A DNA stretch of 64,000 nt from assembly GCF_024508235.1 (NCBI RefSeq), contig NZ_CP101943.1, forward strand, positions 248,001-312,000, given 5' to 3'. The notes under the pieces are model-generated. The model was given only the letters and a program-made list of their open reading frames with translations, did not search any database and was not told where the DNA came from. How positions within the stretch are numbered: position 1 is the stretch's first letter; every line of letters starts with the position of its first letter. Made by a program: the position numbers and the translations under genes. This DNA comes from Halococcus qingdaonensis (GTDB taxonomy: Archaea; Halobacteriota; Halobacteria; Halobacteriales; Halococcaceae). Shown in pieces: positions 47,843-56,753 of the stretch.

Positions 47843-48790
47843 ATGAGCGTCTCCAAAGCGATTGCTGGTCTCCGGAAAAGATTTCCTTACAGATTCGATG
47901 ATCTCGTCCATGGCCTCCAACATCCTCGTGAAGTTGCATCCGAGCTGAACCAGCTGTACAACCATTGGCGAGCAGGACAAGCCTACAATCCCGCGGGAAC
48001 TGACGTCTTTGAGGAGGACTGGGATAACCTCCTCATCCTCGACGCCTGCCGCTACGACGAATTCACTCGCCGTTCGAATCTTCCCGGTACCACTGAGCAC
48101 CGCATATCGCGCGGAAGTACGAGCCCGGAGTTTGTCCGAGGAAACTTTGGCGGAAAGCGTCTGCACGATGTCGTCTACGTGACCGCCAACGATTGGTATG
48201 CGAAGACCAAAGACGACATCGACGCGGAGATCCATGCCCTCGATTTCGTTGACCGCGACTTGTTCGACGGACGAACATCACACCCAGAGACAGTCGCCGA
48301 TGCTGCACGTAAGGCTGCGGAAGAATATCCTGACAAACGCCTCGTCGTCCATTTCATGCAGCCGCATCACCCGTTTCTCGGCCCGACCGCGGAGCGGTTC
48401 GACCACACTGCGAAGCATTTCATCGACGGACGCTTCGGTGATACGATCCGAGAAACCGATGTGACCCACGCGGACGTGATGCAAGCCTACCGCGAAAACC
48501 TCGATATCGTTCTGGAAGAAATCGAACCACTCCTCGATGATCTTCTCGGGAAAACCGTTGTGACCGCTGATCACGGCGAGCTCCTCGGCGACCGCGAGCG
48601 ACCGATCCCGGTGACACTCTATCGCCATCCCGAAGGCGTCTATGTTGACAGCTTGGTCAAAGTCCCCTGGCATATCTATCAGAACGGCGAACGGAGGGAC
48701 ATCATCGCCGAACAACCGACGGAGACGACGGACGATTTCGATATCGAACAGATCGAGCAGAACCTTCGAGATTTGGGCTACAGAACATAG
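47843..48790 (+). CDS. Sulfatase-like alkaline-phosphatase-superfamily protein, Thr type
   Basis: 315 residues, related to the 35.7 kb protein: NLLILDACRYDEF (Asp67), then SRGSTSPEFVRGNF with Thr93 at the nucleophile position, VHFMQPHHPFLGP, VVTADHGELLGD and a NLRDLGYRT tail. It has no signal peptide. It is likely an enzyme acting on a phosphate group of a glycan intermediate, as argued for the other two. Its stop is two bases before the next glycosyltransferase start, so the two form an operon. Confidence 0.75.
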   Translation: MSVSKAIAGLRKRFPYRFDDLVHGLQHPREVASELNQLYNHWRAGQAYNPAGTDVFEEDWDNLLILDACRYDEFTRRSNLPGTTEHRISRGSTSPEFVRGNFGGKRLHDVVYVTANDWYAKTKDDIDAEIHALDFVDRDLFDGRTSHPETVADAARKAAEEYPDKRLVVHFMQPHHPFLGPTAERFDHTAKHFIDGRFGDTIRETDVTHADVMQAYRENLDIVLEEIEPLLDDLLGKTVVTADHGELLGDRERPIPVTLYRHPEGVYVDSLVKVPWHIYQNGERRDIIAEQPTETTDDFDIEQIEQNLRDLGYRT

Positions 48791-48791
48791 C

Positions 48792-49937
48792 ATGTCTGAT
48801 AGCCACAGCTCATCTCTCGCGGATGCGAATATTCTCCAAGTTATCACCCGCTCCGATTGGGGTGGTGCGCCGCTCGTCGTCAAACTTCTCGCAACCCGCA
48901 CCGAGGCAAATACGGCAGTCGCTTGCGGTACCGGTGGCAGATTGATCGACGAACTCCAACAGGAGAACGTTCCCGTGTTTGAGCAGCCGTCACTGCAAAG
49001 CCCACCAGATCCAGTGGCCGACACACGTGCGTTCGCCGATCTGTACCGTCTGTTCCGGCGCGAATCGTTCGATCTCGTTCACTGTCACAGTACGAAGGCT
49101 GGATTGCTGGGACGGCTCGCCGCGAGACTCACAGGGACACCAACCATTTTCACCGTTCATGGCTGGGGATTCTACAACACGGGCTACGATCGCGCCGCGC
49201 CAGTCATCGCGTACGGCGAACGTGCGCTCGCACGAATCACGGATGCTGTCGTCTGTGTTGCGGAAAACGATCTCGTCGAAGGACGAAGTCGTGGCATCGT
49301 AGAACATACAGAAACGACCGTCATTCACAACGGAATTCCATCGCTTTCGAGTCCACAGAACCGTCTAACTCTCTCCGAAGAGGCTGATATCGAACCGGAT
49401 TCGCTCGTTATCGGTGCGATAGCGAGGCTTGATCCAGCGAAAAACCCGATCGAAATACTTCGAATCGGTAGCGAACTCCAGCAACGAGGTCACGAGATAG
49501 AACTCGTCATGATCGGCGATGGACCACTTGCTGAGAAATGCGAACGATACGCTGATGAGCATAATATCGACGTTCATTTTCTCGGATTTTATATGCGCGC
49601 ACGCGAACTCCTCGAAGATTTCGATGTATTTCTCATGCCATCTCGGTTTGAGGGATTCCCGATCACCGTGCTCGAATGCCTCCACGCCGGTGTTCCGGTC
49701 GTCGCCTACGACGTTGGCGGAATAGCGGAAGCAGTTACCGACGGCGAAACCGGGTTTGTGATTCCATCTGGCAACCAGGAGGCGTTCGTTGATCGAGTTG
49801 AGAAACTTGTCGCTGATCCCAAACGTCGCAAGGCAATGAGTGCACACGCTGAGACGGTCGCACAGTCTCACTATACAGCCAAGCGAATGGTAGCTGACTA
49901 CGAACGTGTTTATAATAGTGTGATTGGCACTACGTAA
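48792..49937 (+). CDS. GT4 family glycosyltransferase
   Basis: 381 residues, GT-B fold. N-terminal ILQVITRSDWGGAPLVVKLLA and FDLVHCHSTKAGLLGRLAA resemble capsule enzymes of the WcaL/EpsD type. The donor site reads IGAIARLDPAKNPIEILRIG and MPSRFEGFPITVLECLHAGVPVV. ATG 48792 directly follows the sulfatase-like stop; longer upstream frames overlap that gene and are not supported. Confidence 0.9.
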   Translation: MSDSHSSSLADANILQVITRSDWGGAPLVVKLLATRTEANTAVACGTGGRLIDELQQENVPVFEQPSLQSPPDPVADTRAFADLYRLFRRESFDLVHCHSTKAGLLGRLAARLTGTPTIFTVHGWGFYNTGYDRAAPVIAYGERALARITDAVVCVAENDLVEGRSRGIVEHTETTVIHNGIPSLSSPQNRLTLSEEADIEPDSLVIGAIARLDPAKNPIEILRIGSELQQRGHEIELVMIGDGPLAEKCERYADEHNIDVHFLGFYMRARELLEDFDVFLMPSRFEGFPITVLECLHAGVPVVAYDVGGIAEAVTDGETGFVIPSGNQEAFVDRVEKLVADPKRRKAMSAHAETVAQSHYTAKRMVADYERVYNSVIGTT

Positions 49938-50078
49938 AATACACACGATAAGTGTTCGTCTACCCAAGCACCAACAACATTGACATTCGAAATGCCATAT
50001 GAATACATAATATATCACATCTGAAAAGATAACACTATCAACATAAAGATTTATTCCATTATATGCTCAGTACCACTT

Positions 50079-53000
50079 ATGGATGATGATCTGTCTTTCG
50101 ATAGACGGCGATTCTTGAAGACAGCAGGTTTCTTTGGTTTGCTTGGCGGGGCGTCAACGATCAAAGCTACCGCTTTGCCGTCAAACGGTAAACAGAATGA
50201 ATTGCTTATCGGAATCAACCCGACGGCGAACTCCGCTCGGACAGCCAAACGCGCGCTACCAACCGGGGCTCGAATCATCAGCCAAAACACCACTCTTGGC
50301 TATGTGCGGGCTGAACTACCGGAACAGGCATCTGTGGCCTCAAAGTCCCGAACCACTAGCAGAGTTGCTAGTCGGCCAGGCGTTGAGTACGCCGAACCAA
50401 ACGTGATTTACGAGGCGGCCCTTGTTCCGAACGATCCTCGCTTCGGTGATCAGTACGCATCAAAGACAGTAAATGCACCTGATGCGTGGGACACAACCCT
50501 CGGCGATGCTGACGTCACAATTGCTGTCGTTGATCAAGGAGTTAAGTACGACCACCCGGATCTTGAGGATAACATTGCGAGCAACGTTGGCCGGGATTTC
50601 GTCAATAATAGCGGTGATCCGTATCCCGAGGTACTTGCGGACGAACATCACGGCACCCACGTTGCGGGTATTGCGGCCGCTGGGACCGACAACGCTACTG
50701 GCATCGCGGGCGTCAGTAACGCGACGTTGCTCAGTGTTCGTGCACTCAATGAAACTGGATCAGGATACTCCTCCGATATTGCCGACGGAATCCAGTGGGC
50801 TGCGGACAACGGTGCGGACATCATTAACCTCTCACTCAGTGGTAGTGGAAATTCTGCGACGCTGCAAAAGGCTGTTACCTATGCCCACGAGAAAGGCGTG
50901 CTGCTCGTCGCTGCCGCGGGTAACGACTACAGAGGTCCAGTTAGCTATCCAGCGGCCTACGACGAATGTATCGCTGTCTCAGCACTTGATCCTGATGGTA
51001 GCCTTGCGTCCTACTCGAATACAGGCTCTCAAGTTGAACTCGCTGCGCCGGGAACGAACCTCCTTTCGACGTGGACTGATAACGACTATGCGACGCTCTC
51101 TGGCACATCGATGGCAACACCGGTTGTCGCAGGAATTTCAGCGTTAGTGCTGTCCCAACGTGATTACTCAACTGGACAGCTCCGTACCTATCTCAAGGAC
51201 AACGCAGTCGACAGCGGCCTGGCTAGTAATGAGCAGGGTGCTGGTCGAGCAGATGTGGGTGGACTTTCACATTCATCGGAGAATATCATAAGCATCGACG
51301 GGTCCGGACGGCATACAGACTACAGTATTACTGTCTCAGGGGATCTCGCAAAGAGCACTGCGAACGGTGGGACGATCGGCTCTAGTTCCGAAATATCGGG
51401 ATCGACCGCCACGGGGTATGTCTGGGGTGGCACCGACAGCTATGCCTTCTCCGGCGAAATCATTAACCTCGATATCGGTACCGGTGCCGATGTCTTTATT
51501 AACGGCGAACGGACCGATCCCAATCAGTACGCCGGTAACATCCTCTCGATCGAGGGTCAGGATTCACGTGCTGACTATACGTTCTCCATTTCAGGTAAAA
51601 TCACAAAGAGTACTGCGAATGGCGGAACGATCGGCTCCAGTTCCGATGTGTCGGGATCGACCGCCACGGGCTACGTCTGGGGTGGCACCGATAGCTACGC
51701 CTTTTCCGGTGATATTGAATCATTCAATCTCGATGGAAAAGCTAACGTCACCCTCAACAACGAACCGGCTCATGTCGGTCGACGACCTGACCATATTTTC
51801 TCGATCGAAGGTCAAGGCTCACGTGCCGACTACACACTCTCTGTCACAGAAGACCTCTCGAAGAGCACTGCGAACAACGGAACGATCGGCTCCAGTTCCG
51901 AAGTGTCGGGATCAACCGCCACGGGCTACGTCTGGGGTGGCACCGACAGTTACGCATTCTCCGGGAAGATCGCCTCTCTCAGCCTTGACGGTGATGCGTC
52001 GATATATCTTGACGGTCAAAAGATCAATCCCACGCAGTTCTCCGATAATATCCTCTCGATCGAGGGTCAGGATTCACGTGCCGACTATACGTTCTCTGTC
52101 TCAGGTAAACTCACAAAGAGTACTGCGAACGATGGAACGATCGGCTCCAGTACCAAGGTATTGGAATCGACCGCGACTGGTTACGTCTGGGGTGGAACCG
52201 ATAGCTATGCCTTCTCTGGCAATATTGAATCATTCAATCTCGGTGGCGACGCTGAAGTCTTCCTCAACGGCAAAAGAATAGATCCTGCCGAATATCTTGA
52301 TAACATCCTCTCGATAGAAGGTCATGGTTCCCGCGCTGACTATACATTCTCTGTCTCAGGAGACCTCGCAAAAAGCACGGCCAACGGTGGAACGACCGGT
52401 TCCAGTTCCGAAATATCGGGATCGACTGCTACGGGCTACGTCTGGGGTGGCACCGACAGCTATGCCTTTTCCGGCGAGTTGCGTAAGATTAATATCGATA
52501 ACGATAGCACGATTCACCTTAATGGTGAAGAACTGAATACTGAGTCGCCGTCTGTCGCTATCTACAGCGGCCTCTCCGACGCGGATTTTAGCACCGTCGA
52601 TCAGATGGAAACGTGGCAGAACACCGGCTACGATGTCCAGAACTTGTTCGTTCCGTGGAATCCCAACAAAGGGCATATGAACTGGCTATTTGATCATATT
52701 CTTCCGAGGATCTGGAACGCCGGACGAACACCACTGATCACGTGGGAACCGTACACGCCCGGCGCACGAACTGCCTCAGTCGATACCCAGTCACTCGTTG
52801 AGCAAAACGAATATGACACCTACATCGAGAGTCTTGCCGACACCACACCGAACAATATCGAAGTTCGCATCGGCAACGGTGACTACGACCGATACATCGA
52901 CCGCTGGGCAGGCCGACTGCGAGATTCCCTCTCGAAATCTAGCGGCCGACGAGCGTATCTCCGACTCGCTCACGAAATGAACGGCGACTGGTATCCATGG

Positions 53001-53609
53001 TCACCGACCGTCGGCAATTCTAGCCCTCGGAGCTACGTCAAGATGTGGCGACACGTCCACAACCGATTCGACCGGCAGGGCATCGGCGACGACCTCCAGT
53101 GGATGTGGTGTGTGAATGCCGAGGACGTTGGCTCCCACAGTGCCGAACAACTGTTCCCAGGCAACCGATACGTCGACTGGCTTGGTCTCGACGGCTACAA
53201 CTGGGGTCGTAGCAAGAGTTGGTCGAGCTGGGATTCGCCCGAGAGCATCTACGGCGGCATGCTCGATCGGCTTTCTGGTCTCTCGAACAAGCCGGTCTGT
53301 GTCGCGGAATTCGCCTCTTCCTCGAAGGTGAACGGTGGCCACGATCCGCGGCGCAAAGGAGAGTGGATTCGCGACGCGCTCGCATACTTCGAGAATCGCG
53401 GCGTCGATATGTGGTGTTGGTTTAACGAGGACAAAGAGACCGACTGGGCAGTCTTCAACGGGGAGCGTGGTACTGAGCGACTTAGTCACAACGGTAGGCA
53501 GGTCAATGCATACAGTGCCTATCGCGAAGCGATCGATACGTACGCGACTATCGGCGGTGCGGCGACAGCGGAAGCAAATGCTGCAGAACAGGCCGTCAGT
53601 GACGATTGA
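50079..53609 (+). CDS. Tat-exported subtilase fused to five 85-residue repeats and a GH26-like glycosidase
   Basis: 1176 residues. Residues 1-33 form a Tat signal (DRRRFLKTAGFFGLLGG), ~38-112 a propeptide-like segment and ~115-395 an S8 protease domain. The triad is complete: Asp152 (VVDQGVKYDHPD), His191 (HHGTHVAG) and Ser344 (SGTSMATP). Residues ~402-821 are five copies of the repeat shared with the 30 kb beta-helix protein. Residues ~825-1150 form a TIM-barrel glycosidase of GH26 type, with acid/base Glu966 in LRLAHEMNGDWYPW and nucleophile Glu1077 in VCVAEFAS. It should act outside the cell on the glycan (GH26 enzymes cut mannans and related beta-glucans) and on proteins, possibly itself. 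It ends the glycan locus on this side. Confidence 0.85.
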   Translation: MDDDLSFDRRRFLKTAGFFGLLGGASTIKATALPSNGKQNELLIGINPTANSARTAKRALPTGARIISQNTTLGYVRAELPEQASVASKSRTTSRVASRPGVEYAEPNVIYEAALVPNDPRFGDQYASKTVNAPDAWDTTLGDADVTIAVVDQGVKYDHPDLEDNIASNVGRDFVNNSGDPYPEVLADEHHGTHVAGIAAAGTDNATGIAGVSNATLLSVRALNETGSGYSSDIADGIQWAADNGADIINLSLSGSGNSATLQKAVTYAHEKGVLLVAAAGNDYRGPVSYPAAYDECIAVSALDPDGSLASYSNTGSQVELAAPGTNLLSTWTDNDYATLSGTSMATPVVAGISALVLSQRDYSTGQLRTYLKDNAVDSGLASNEQGAGRADVGGLSHSSENIISIDGSGRHTDYSITVSGDLAKSTANGGTIGSSSEISGSTATGYVWGGTDSYAFSGEIINLDIGTGADVFINGERTDPNQYAGNILSIEGQDSRADYTFSISGKITKSTANGGTIGSSSDVSGSTATGYVWGGTDSYAFSGDIESFNLDGKANVTLNNEPAHVGRRPDHIFSIEGQGSRADYTLSVTEDLSKSTANNGTIGSSSEVSGSTATGYVWGGTDSYAFSGKIASLSLDGDASIYLDGQKINPTQFSDNILSIEGQDSRADYTFSVSGKLTKSTANDGTIGSSTKVLESTATGYVWGGTDSYAFSGNIESFNLGGDAEVFLNGKRIDPAEYLDNILSIEGHGSRADYTFSVSGDLAKSTANGGTTGSSSEISGSTATGYVWGGTDSYAFSGELRKINIDNDSTIHLNGEELNTESPSVAIYSGLSDADFSTVDQMETWQNTGYDVQNLFVPWNPNKGHMNWLFDHILPRIWNAGRTPLITWEPYTPGARTASVDTQSLVEQNEYDTYIESLADTTPNNIEVRIGNGDYDRYIDRWAGRLRDSLSKSSGRRAYLRLAHEMNGDWYPWSPTVGNSSPRSYVKMWRHVHNRFDRQGIGDDLQWMWCVNAEDVGSHSAEQLFPGNRYVDWLGLDGYNWGRSKSWSSWDSPESIYGGMLDRLSGLSNKPVCVAEFASSSKVNGGHDPRRKGEWIRDALAYFENRGVDMWCWFNEDKETDWAVFNGERGTERLSHNGRQVNAYSAYREAIDTYATIGGAATAEANAAEQAVSDD
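51282..52541 (+). repeat. Five tandem 255-bp coding repeats
   Basis: Units begin at 51282, 51537, 51792, 52047 and 52302, again an exact 255-bp period, homologous to the repeats at 31.5-32.5 kb. Each includes STAN(G/N/D)GT and GYVWGGTDSYAFSG. Divergence among the five is greater than among the first three at 31.5 kb. Confidence 0.9.
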
Positions 53610-53655
53610 ACCGACCGCAGACGGGCTAAATCTGCCATTCTGGAGCCACAGACGC

Positions 53656-53865
53656 TCAACTGATTCGAGTGGCTTGCCAATTATCGTTCTCACGGAACGT
53701 TTCTAGTTGTGCCGCCGTCGTCTGTGCCACCGTATCGTTCCATGTACGCTTATAACGACCAACTCCCGTTCACGCTCGCCGTACGCTTCGCGATGTTCCA
53801 GTGACGAGGCCAGTTTATCGAGTGTGTTAGGGACTTTTCTAGTCTCCAACGAGGATGATAATTTC
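53656..53865 (-). pseudogene. 3' remnant of a GT4 glycosyltransferase
   Basis: On the minus strand the translation contains VPNTLDKLASSLEHREAYGE followed, after a one-base shift near 53735, by RTWNDTVAQTTAAQLETFRE and a stop at 53656-53658. This is the usual C-terminal end of GT4 proteins (a helix listing residues per position, then YTWDxVA...LE). The N-terminal and donor regions are missing. The remainder of the 53610-54081 gap contains no gene I can support. The locus has evidently lost a glycosyltransferase here. Confidence 0.5.
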
Positions 53866-54081
53866 TGCCTTCTCAAACACCAGGATTAATTGTGGAAAAG
53901 TGTCCCTATCCATCCGTAGCGGCGTTGAGAGTTCATTGACTGGTATCAAAAGAAATGTGAGTGGTACGAACCGTTCGTTCGATCTTCGTAGAATTACTGT
54001 CACATCGTAGGACGCAAATACAATCCACTATCACCAGATGTGACTGATATTCGATTATATCGTTGGAAGCATGTATATATC

Positions 54082-54309
54082 CTATTCATCAAGTGTATTG
54101 CGCCCTTTCTCAGTAATATCATAGAGATTCGGCGCGACCTCAGTCAGAAAGCCATGTTCGCGCATTCGGGTAATTCGATCTGAGACGTAAGGACGTGAAA
54201 CATCTACTACGTTTGCGACCAGTGTCGTTGTCGCTCGACCGTTGTCACGTATCTCACGAATGATCGCGCGATCCGTCTCGTTCAGCCGCGGTTCCATTGT
54301 AGAAGCCAT
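54082..54309 (-). CDS. Small winged-helix regulator, phage-repressor-like
   Basis: 75 residues that are essentially one winged HTH (NETDRAIIREIRDNGRATTTLVANVVDVSRPYVSDRITRMREHGFL). This type resembles the PhiH1-like repressors common on haloarchaeal viruses and plasmids. ATG 54309 is preferred over an upstream Met. It is divergent from the following block of plasmid/virus-type genes and may control it. Confidence 0.7.
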   Translation of the reverse strand: MASTMEPRLNETDRAIIREIRDNGRATTTLVANVVDVSRPYVSDRITRMREHGFLTEVAPNLYDITEKGRNTLDE

Positions 54310-54511
54310 AGCTAGTGCACCTACAAGAACATATGGTGTGCGTTGTTTTATACTCTTCACAAGAAATACTCTATATCAGTCTCTATGTTTTGTAAACTCT
54401 TAAGTAGGCGGCTCTCGCAGACACTACTAGGACACCCACGACGCCACAGAATCTGTGGCCGGTGTTCAGAGCACCGACCACGTGGGCAGTCCGTACCGAA
54501 TCGACCAGCCC

Positions 54512-54883
54512 ATGTCCATAGAGACACACGGCAGTCTTGAAACTGCCGACCGACGAGTTGCATCGACCGCCGACCAACAACCCAAGCGAACGCTCACGCT
54601 CGATACTGCGACGCCAGTCGCCTGTACCGGCGCGACGGTAATCTTCTGTGAGTGCTATGAAGAGACCCCGCACGGCAAGCGCTACGACGGCGATATTCCG
54701 CTGTTCGTCCTCAATGTCTCCAACGAGGACGCTGTTCGCTCACAGCTCGCCGCCGCGAACTACCGGGACGTCGATATCGAGCGCGCGTTCGAGAACGGTC
54801 GCTGGCTCCATCACAACAGTCCGGAGCGTGCGCTGACAGCCGTCTCGTATGCTGAATCTCACGAGCAGGAGGAGCGACGATGA
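54512..54883 (+). CDS. Conserved haloarchaeal hypothetical protein
   Basis: 123 residues. The central part (TLTLDTATPVACTGATVIFCECYEE, then GDIPLFVLNVSNEDAVRSQL) appears as a compact alpha/beta domain that I recall from haloarchaeal plasmids and integrated elements. Its function is unknown. ATG 54512 is chosen over a longer frame start. It overlaps the next gene by four bases (ATGA). Confidence 0.65.
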   Translation: MSIETHGSLETADRRVASTADQQPKRTLTLDTATPVACTGATVIFCECYEETPHGKRYDGDIPLFVLNVSNEDAVRSQLAAANYRDVDIERAFENGRWLHHNSPERALTAVSYAESHEQEERR

Positions 54884-55062
54884 CCCTTCTGTGTACGTGT
54901 GGGTCGTACGCCCTCACGATCACCACTCAATCTCACCCTGAGAACGGCACGGCCTACGAGAGCTACGAGTGTGAGGACTGCGGGCGGACCGGATCACTCA
55001 CCCATACCAGCACAACCGCTCGAACCACGCTTTCCGGTTCAATCAGGAGCGATGACGAATGA
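54880..55062 (+). CDS. Small zinc-ribbon protein
   Basis: 60 residues. Two Cys pairs (CTCG near residue 5 and CEDCG near 31) are spaced as in a zinc ribbon. The start and stop overlap the neighbouring genes by four bases on both sides, so it belongs to a coupled operon. The role is unknown; similar tiny Zn proteins are frequent on haloarchaeal mobile elements. Confidence 0.65.
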   Translation: MTLLCTCGSYALTITTQSHPENGTAYESYECEDCGRTGSLTHTSTTARTTLSGSIRSDDE

Positions 55063-55406
55063 CTGTCGCTGGGATCGAGACGGTCGAACTGATCCTCACC
55101 GGATGGTGCGTCGGCGTCGGTGAAACGGCGCTCTGTCAGCGTTGTAAGACCACCCTCGGTGAAGGGAGTGCGATCACTGTCTATGCCTACCGCCGCGCCG
55201 GTGAGCAGCTCGTGTCCGTCCCGCGCCTCTACTGTCGAGACTGTGACCGTCGTTCGATCGAACACCCCACCTGTGGCTGTTCTGAATGGCTAGCCGAAGC
55301 GCGGCTCGCACTCACTGCCGATGTTGCTCAGCAGTCGCACAATCTCACGCTGTGTAACGTCGAAATACTCGTCGAACACGGTCCCGAGGCAGGTGTCAGT
55401 CGATGA
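55059..55406 (+). CDS. Cys-rich hypothetical protein
   Basis: 115 residues with CQRC (near residue 26), CRDC (near 59) and CGC (near 72), which could hold one or two zinc ions. No known family is recognised. It is coupled by ATGA overlaps to the zinc-ribbon gene before it and to a short frame after it. Confidence 0.6.
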   Translation: MTVAGIETVELILTGWCVGVGETALCQRCKTTLGEGSAITVYAYRRAGEQLVSVPRLYCRDCDRRSIEHPTCGCSEWLAEARLALTADVAQQSHNLTLCNVEILVEHGPEAGVSR

Positions 55407-55546
55407 CTGCTGTGTTCGATGCCACGGCGATGAGTGCCAGATCTCGCCGCTTGCGATATCCAGTAGTCCGGCTTGCCGGAGCGATGACCGTACTGTCGCC
55501 GTGCCGGAGCCACGACGGACACTCGCGTGCGATCCCTCGCGGCTGA
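55403..55546 (+). CDS. Possible short ORF after the Cys-rich gene
   Basis: A 47-codon frame (MTAVFDATAMSARSRRLRYP...) begins at an ATG overlapping the preceding stop, as its upstream neighbours do. Its later part is Arg/Ser-rich and unlike the acidic proteins around it, so it may be a decayed gene. No family is recognised. Confidence 0.3.
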   Translation: MTAVFDATAMSARSRRLRYPVVRLAGAMTVLSPCRSHDGHSRAIPRG

Positions 55547-55652
55547 GCCCGTCTCGCCTCCGTCGTTTCATACCACTAAGCATCGCTCGCTGAACCACCG
55601 CCAAGACTGGGAGTGACGATCTCACTCCCGACATCGCGACTCCAGTTCGCTC

Positions 55653-56354
55653 ATGACATCAGACAGAGCTTTCGGTACCGCCCCAACCGACCCGACTGAA
55701 CACGCATCGTCCGAGCTGATCGCCCAACTGATCGACCGCGTCGAGACACTCGAAGCCGAGAACGAACGGCTTCACGACGAACTCGACGAGCTTCACGATC
55801 GACAGCGTGAGGACTGCCATGCTCTCGCCCGCGAAAATCACGAGCTTCGCAACAGACAGGACCGACTGCAAGAGCGCGTCGGGAACGCCGAGGACAAAGA
55901 CGGCTATCTCCTCGAGGATATCGTCGACCTCGAAGAGCAACTCTCCGAGCTGGAGGAGCGATCCGCCCCGCAAGGCGAACGCACCGACGGCGACAGCACG
56001 CCCCAGCGTCCTGCACTCACTCCGATCGAGCGCGTTGCCCGGCTAGAAACCGAGGAGGTGAGCATCAACGTGACCCCATCCATCGAGCGGGCGGTCGTCA
56101 TCTTTGACCACTGGCACGAGTGGTCGACAAAGACACCGAATGGGCGTGTGCTGAAAGACGGCCTCAAGGAACTCCTATGTACTGCAACCGACGAACGACT
56201 CGCGTGGCGGCAGGTCTATCGTGCCGCCAACGCCCTTGAGGAACTCTCCAAAGGCAACATCGAGCTCACCGACCACTCCCGTCATGGAAAGATGCTAGTC
56301 GAATCCCAATCGACGAACCGTGACTGTCGGGCGTCGTCAGCGGCCACACCATGA
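55653..56354 (+). CDS. Coiled-coil protein of haloarchaeal plasmid/provirus type
   Basis: 233 residues. Residues ~20-110 form a long coiled coil (LIDRVETLEAENERLHDEL... LEDIVDLEEQLSELEER). Residues ~135-205 form a conserved helical domain (IERAVVIFDHWHEWSTKTPNGRVLKDGLKELL, DERLAWRQVYRAAN). Such proteins recur on haloarchaeal plasmids and integrated elements. A DNA-partition or regulatory role is possible but unproved. Confidence 0.65.
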   Translation: MTSDRAFGTAPTDPTEHASSELIAQLIDRVETLEAENERLHDELDELHDRQREDCHALARENHELRNRQDRLQERVGNAEDKDGYLLEDIVDLEEQLSELEERSAPQGERTDGDSTPQRPALTPIERVARLETEEVSINVTPSIERAVVIFDHWHEWSTKTPNGRVLKDGLKELLCTATDERLAWRQVYRAANALEELSKGNIELTDHSRHGKMLVESQSTNRDCRASSAATP

Positions 56355-56753
56355 GCCACGTCAGAGACCCGCCTGCCACCCACTAGATCGCTAACAGGAA
56401 CAATACTCTCACACACGAATGCAGTGTATGCATCGGTCGTCTACCGCCGGGTATACCGCCTCAGACAGCCTCATAGCTGAAATAGAGACAACCCGGCTGA
56501 ATCGAGTGCTGACGACAGTCGTCAGTGGATCCCGCCTCAGCAGAGAGCAGTCCGAGTCGAATCCCAAGAGCTCGACCAGATGTTGCTTGCAGATATTGTG
56601 ATTACATCGGCGTGAACACTTCAAACCGGAATCGGCGATAGCTTCTCGGCTGTCGATGTCTCTGTACTGCCTGCGATTGGCATCGACATCTCTCGGTTGC
56701 TGTTTCTCCGATTTGTCGGGGCAGTGTGTCTGAATCCTTCGCCCAAGATATCT

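Noticed and set aside
55290-55634. 114-codon minus-strand ORF in the mobile block
   Set aside because: It runs opposite a coupled gene series and is Arg/Ser-rich without domain signal.
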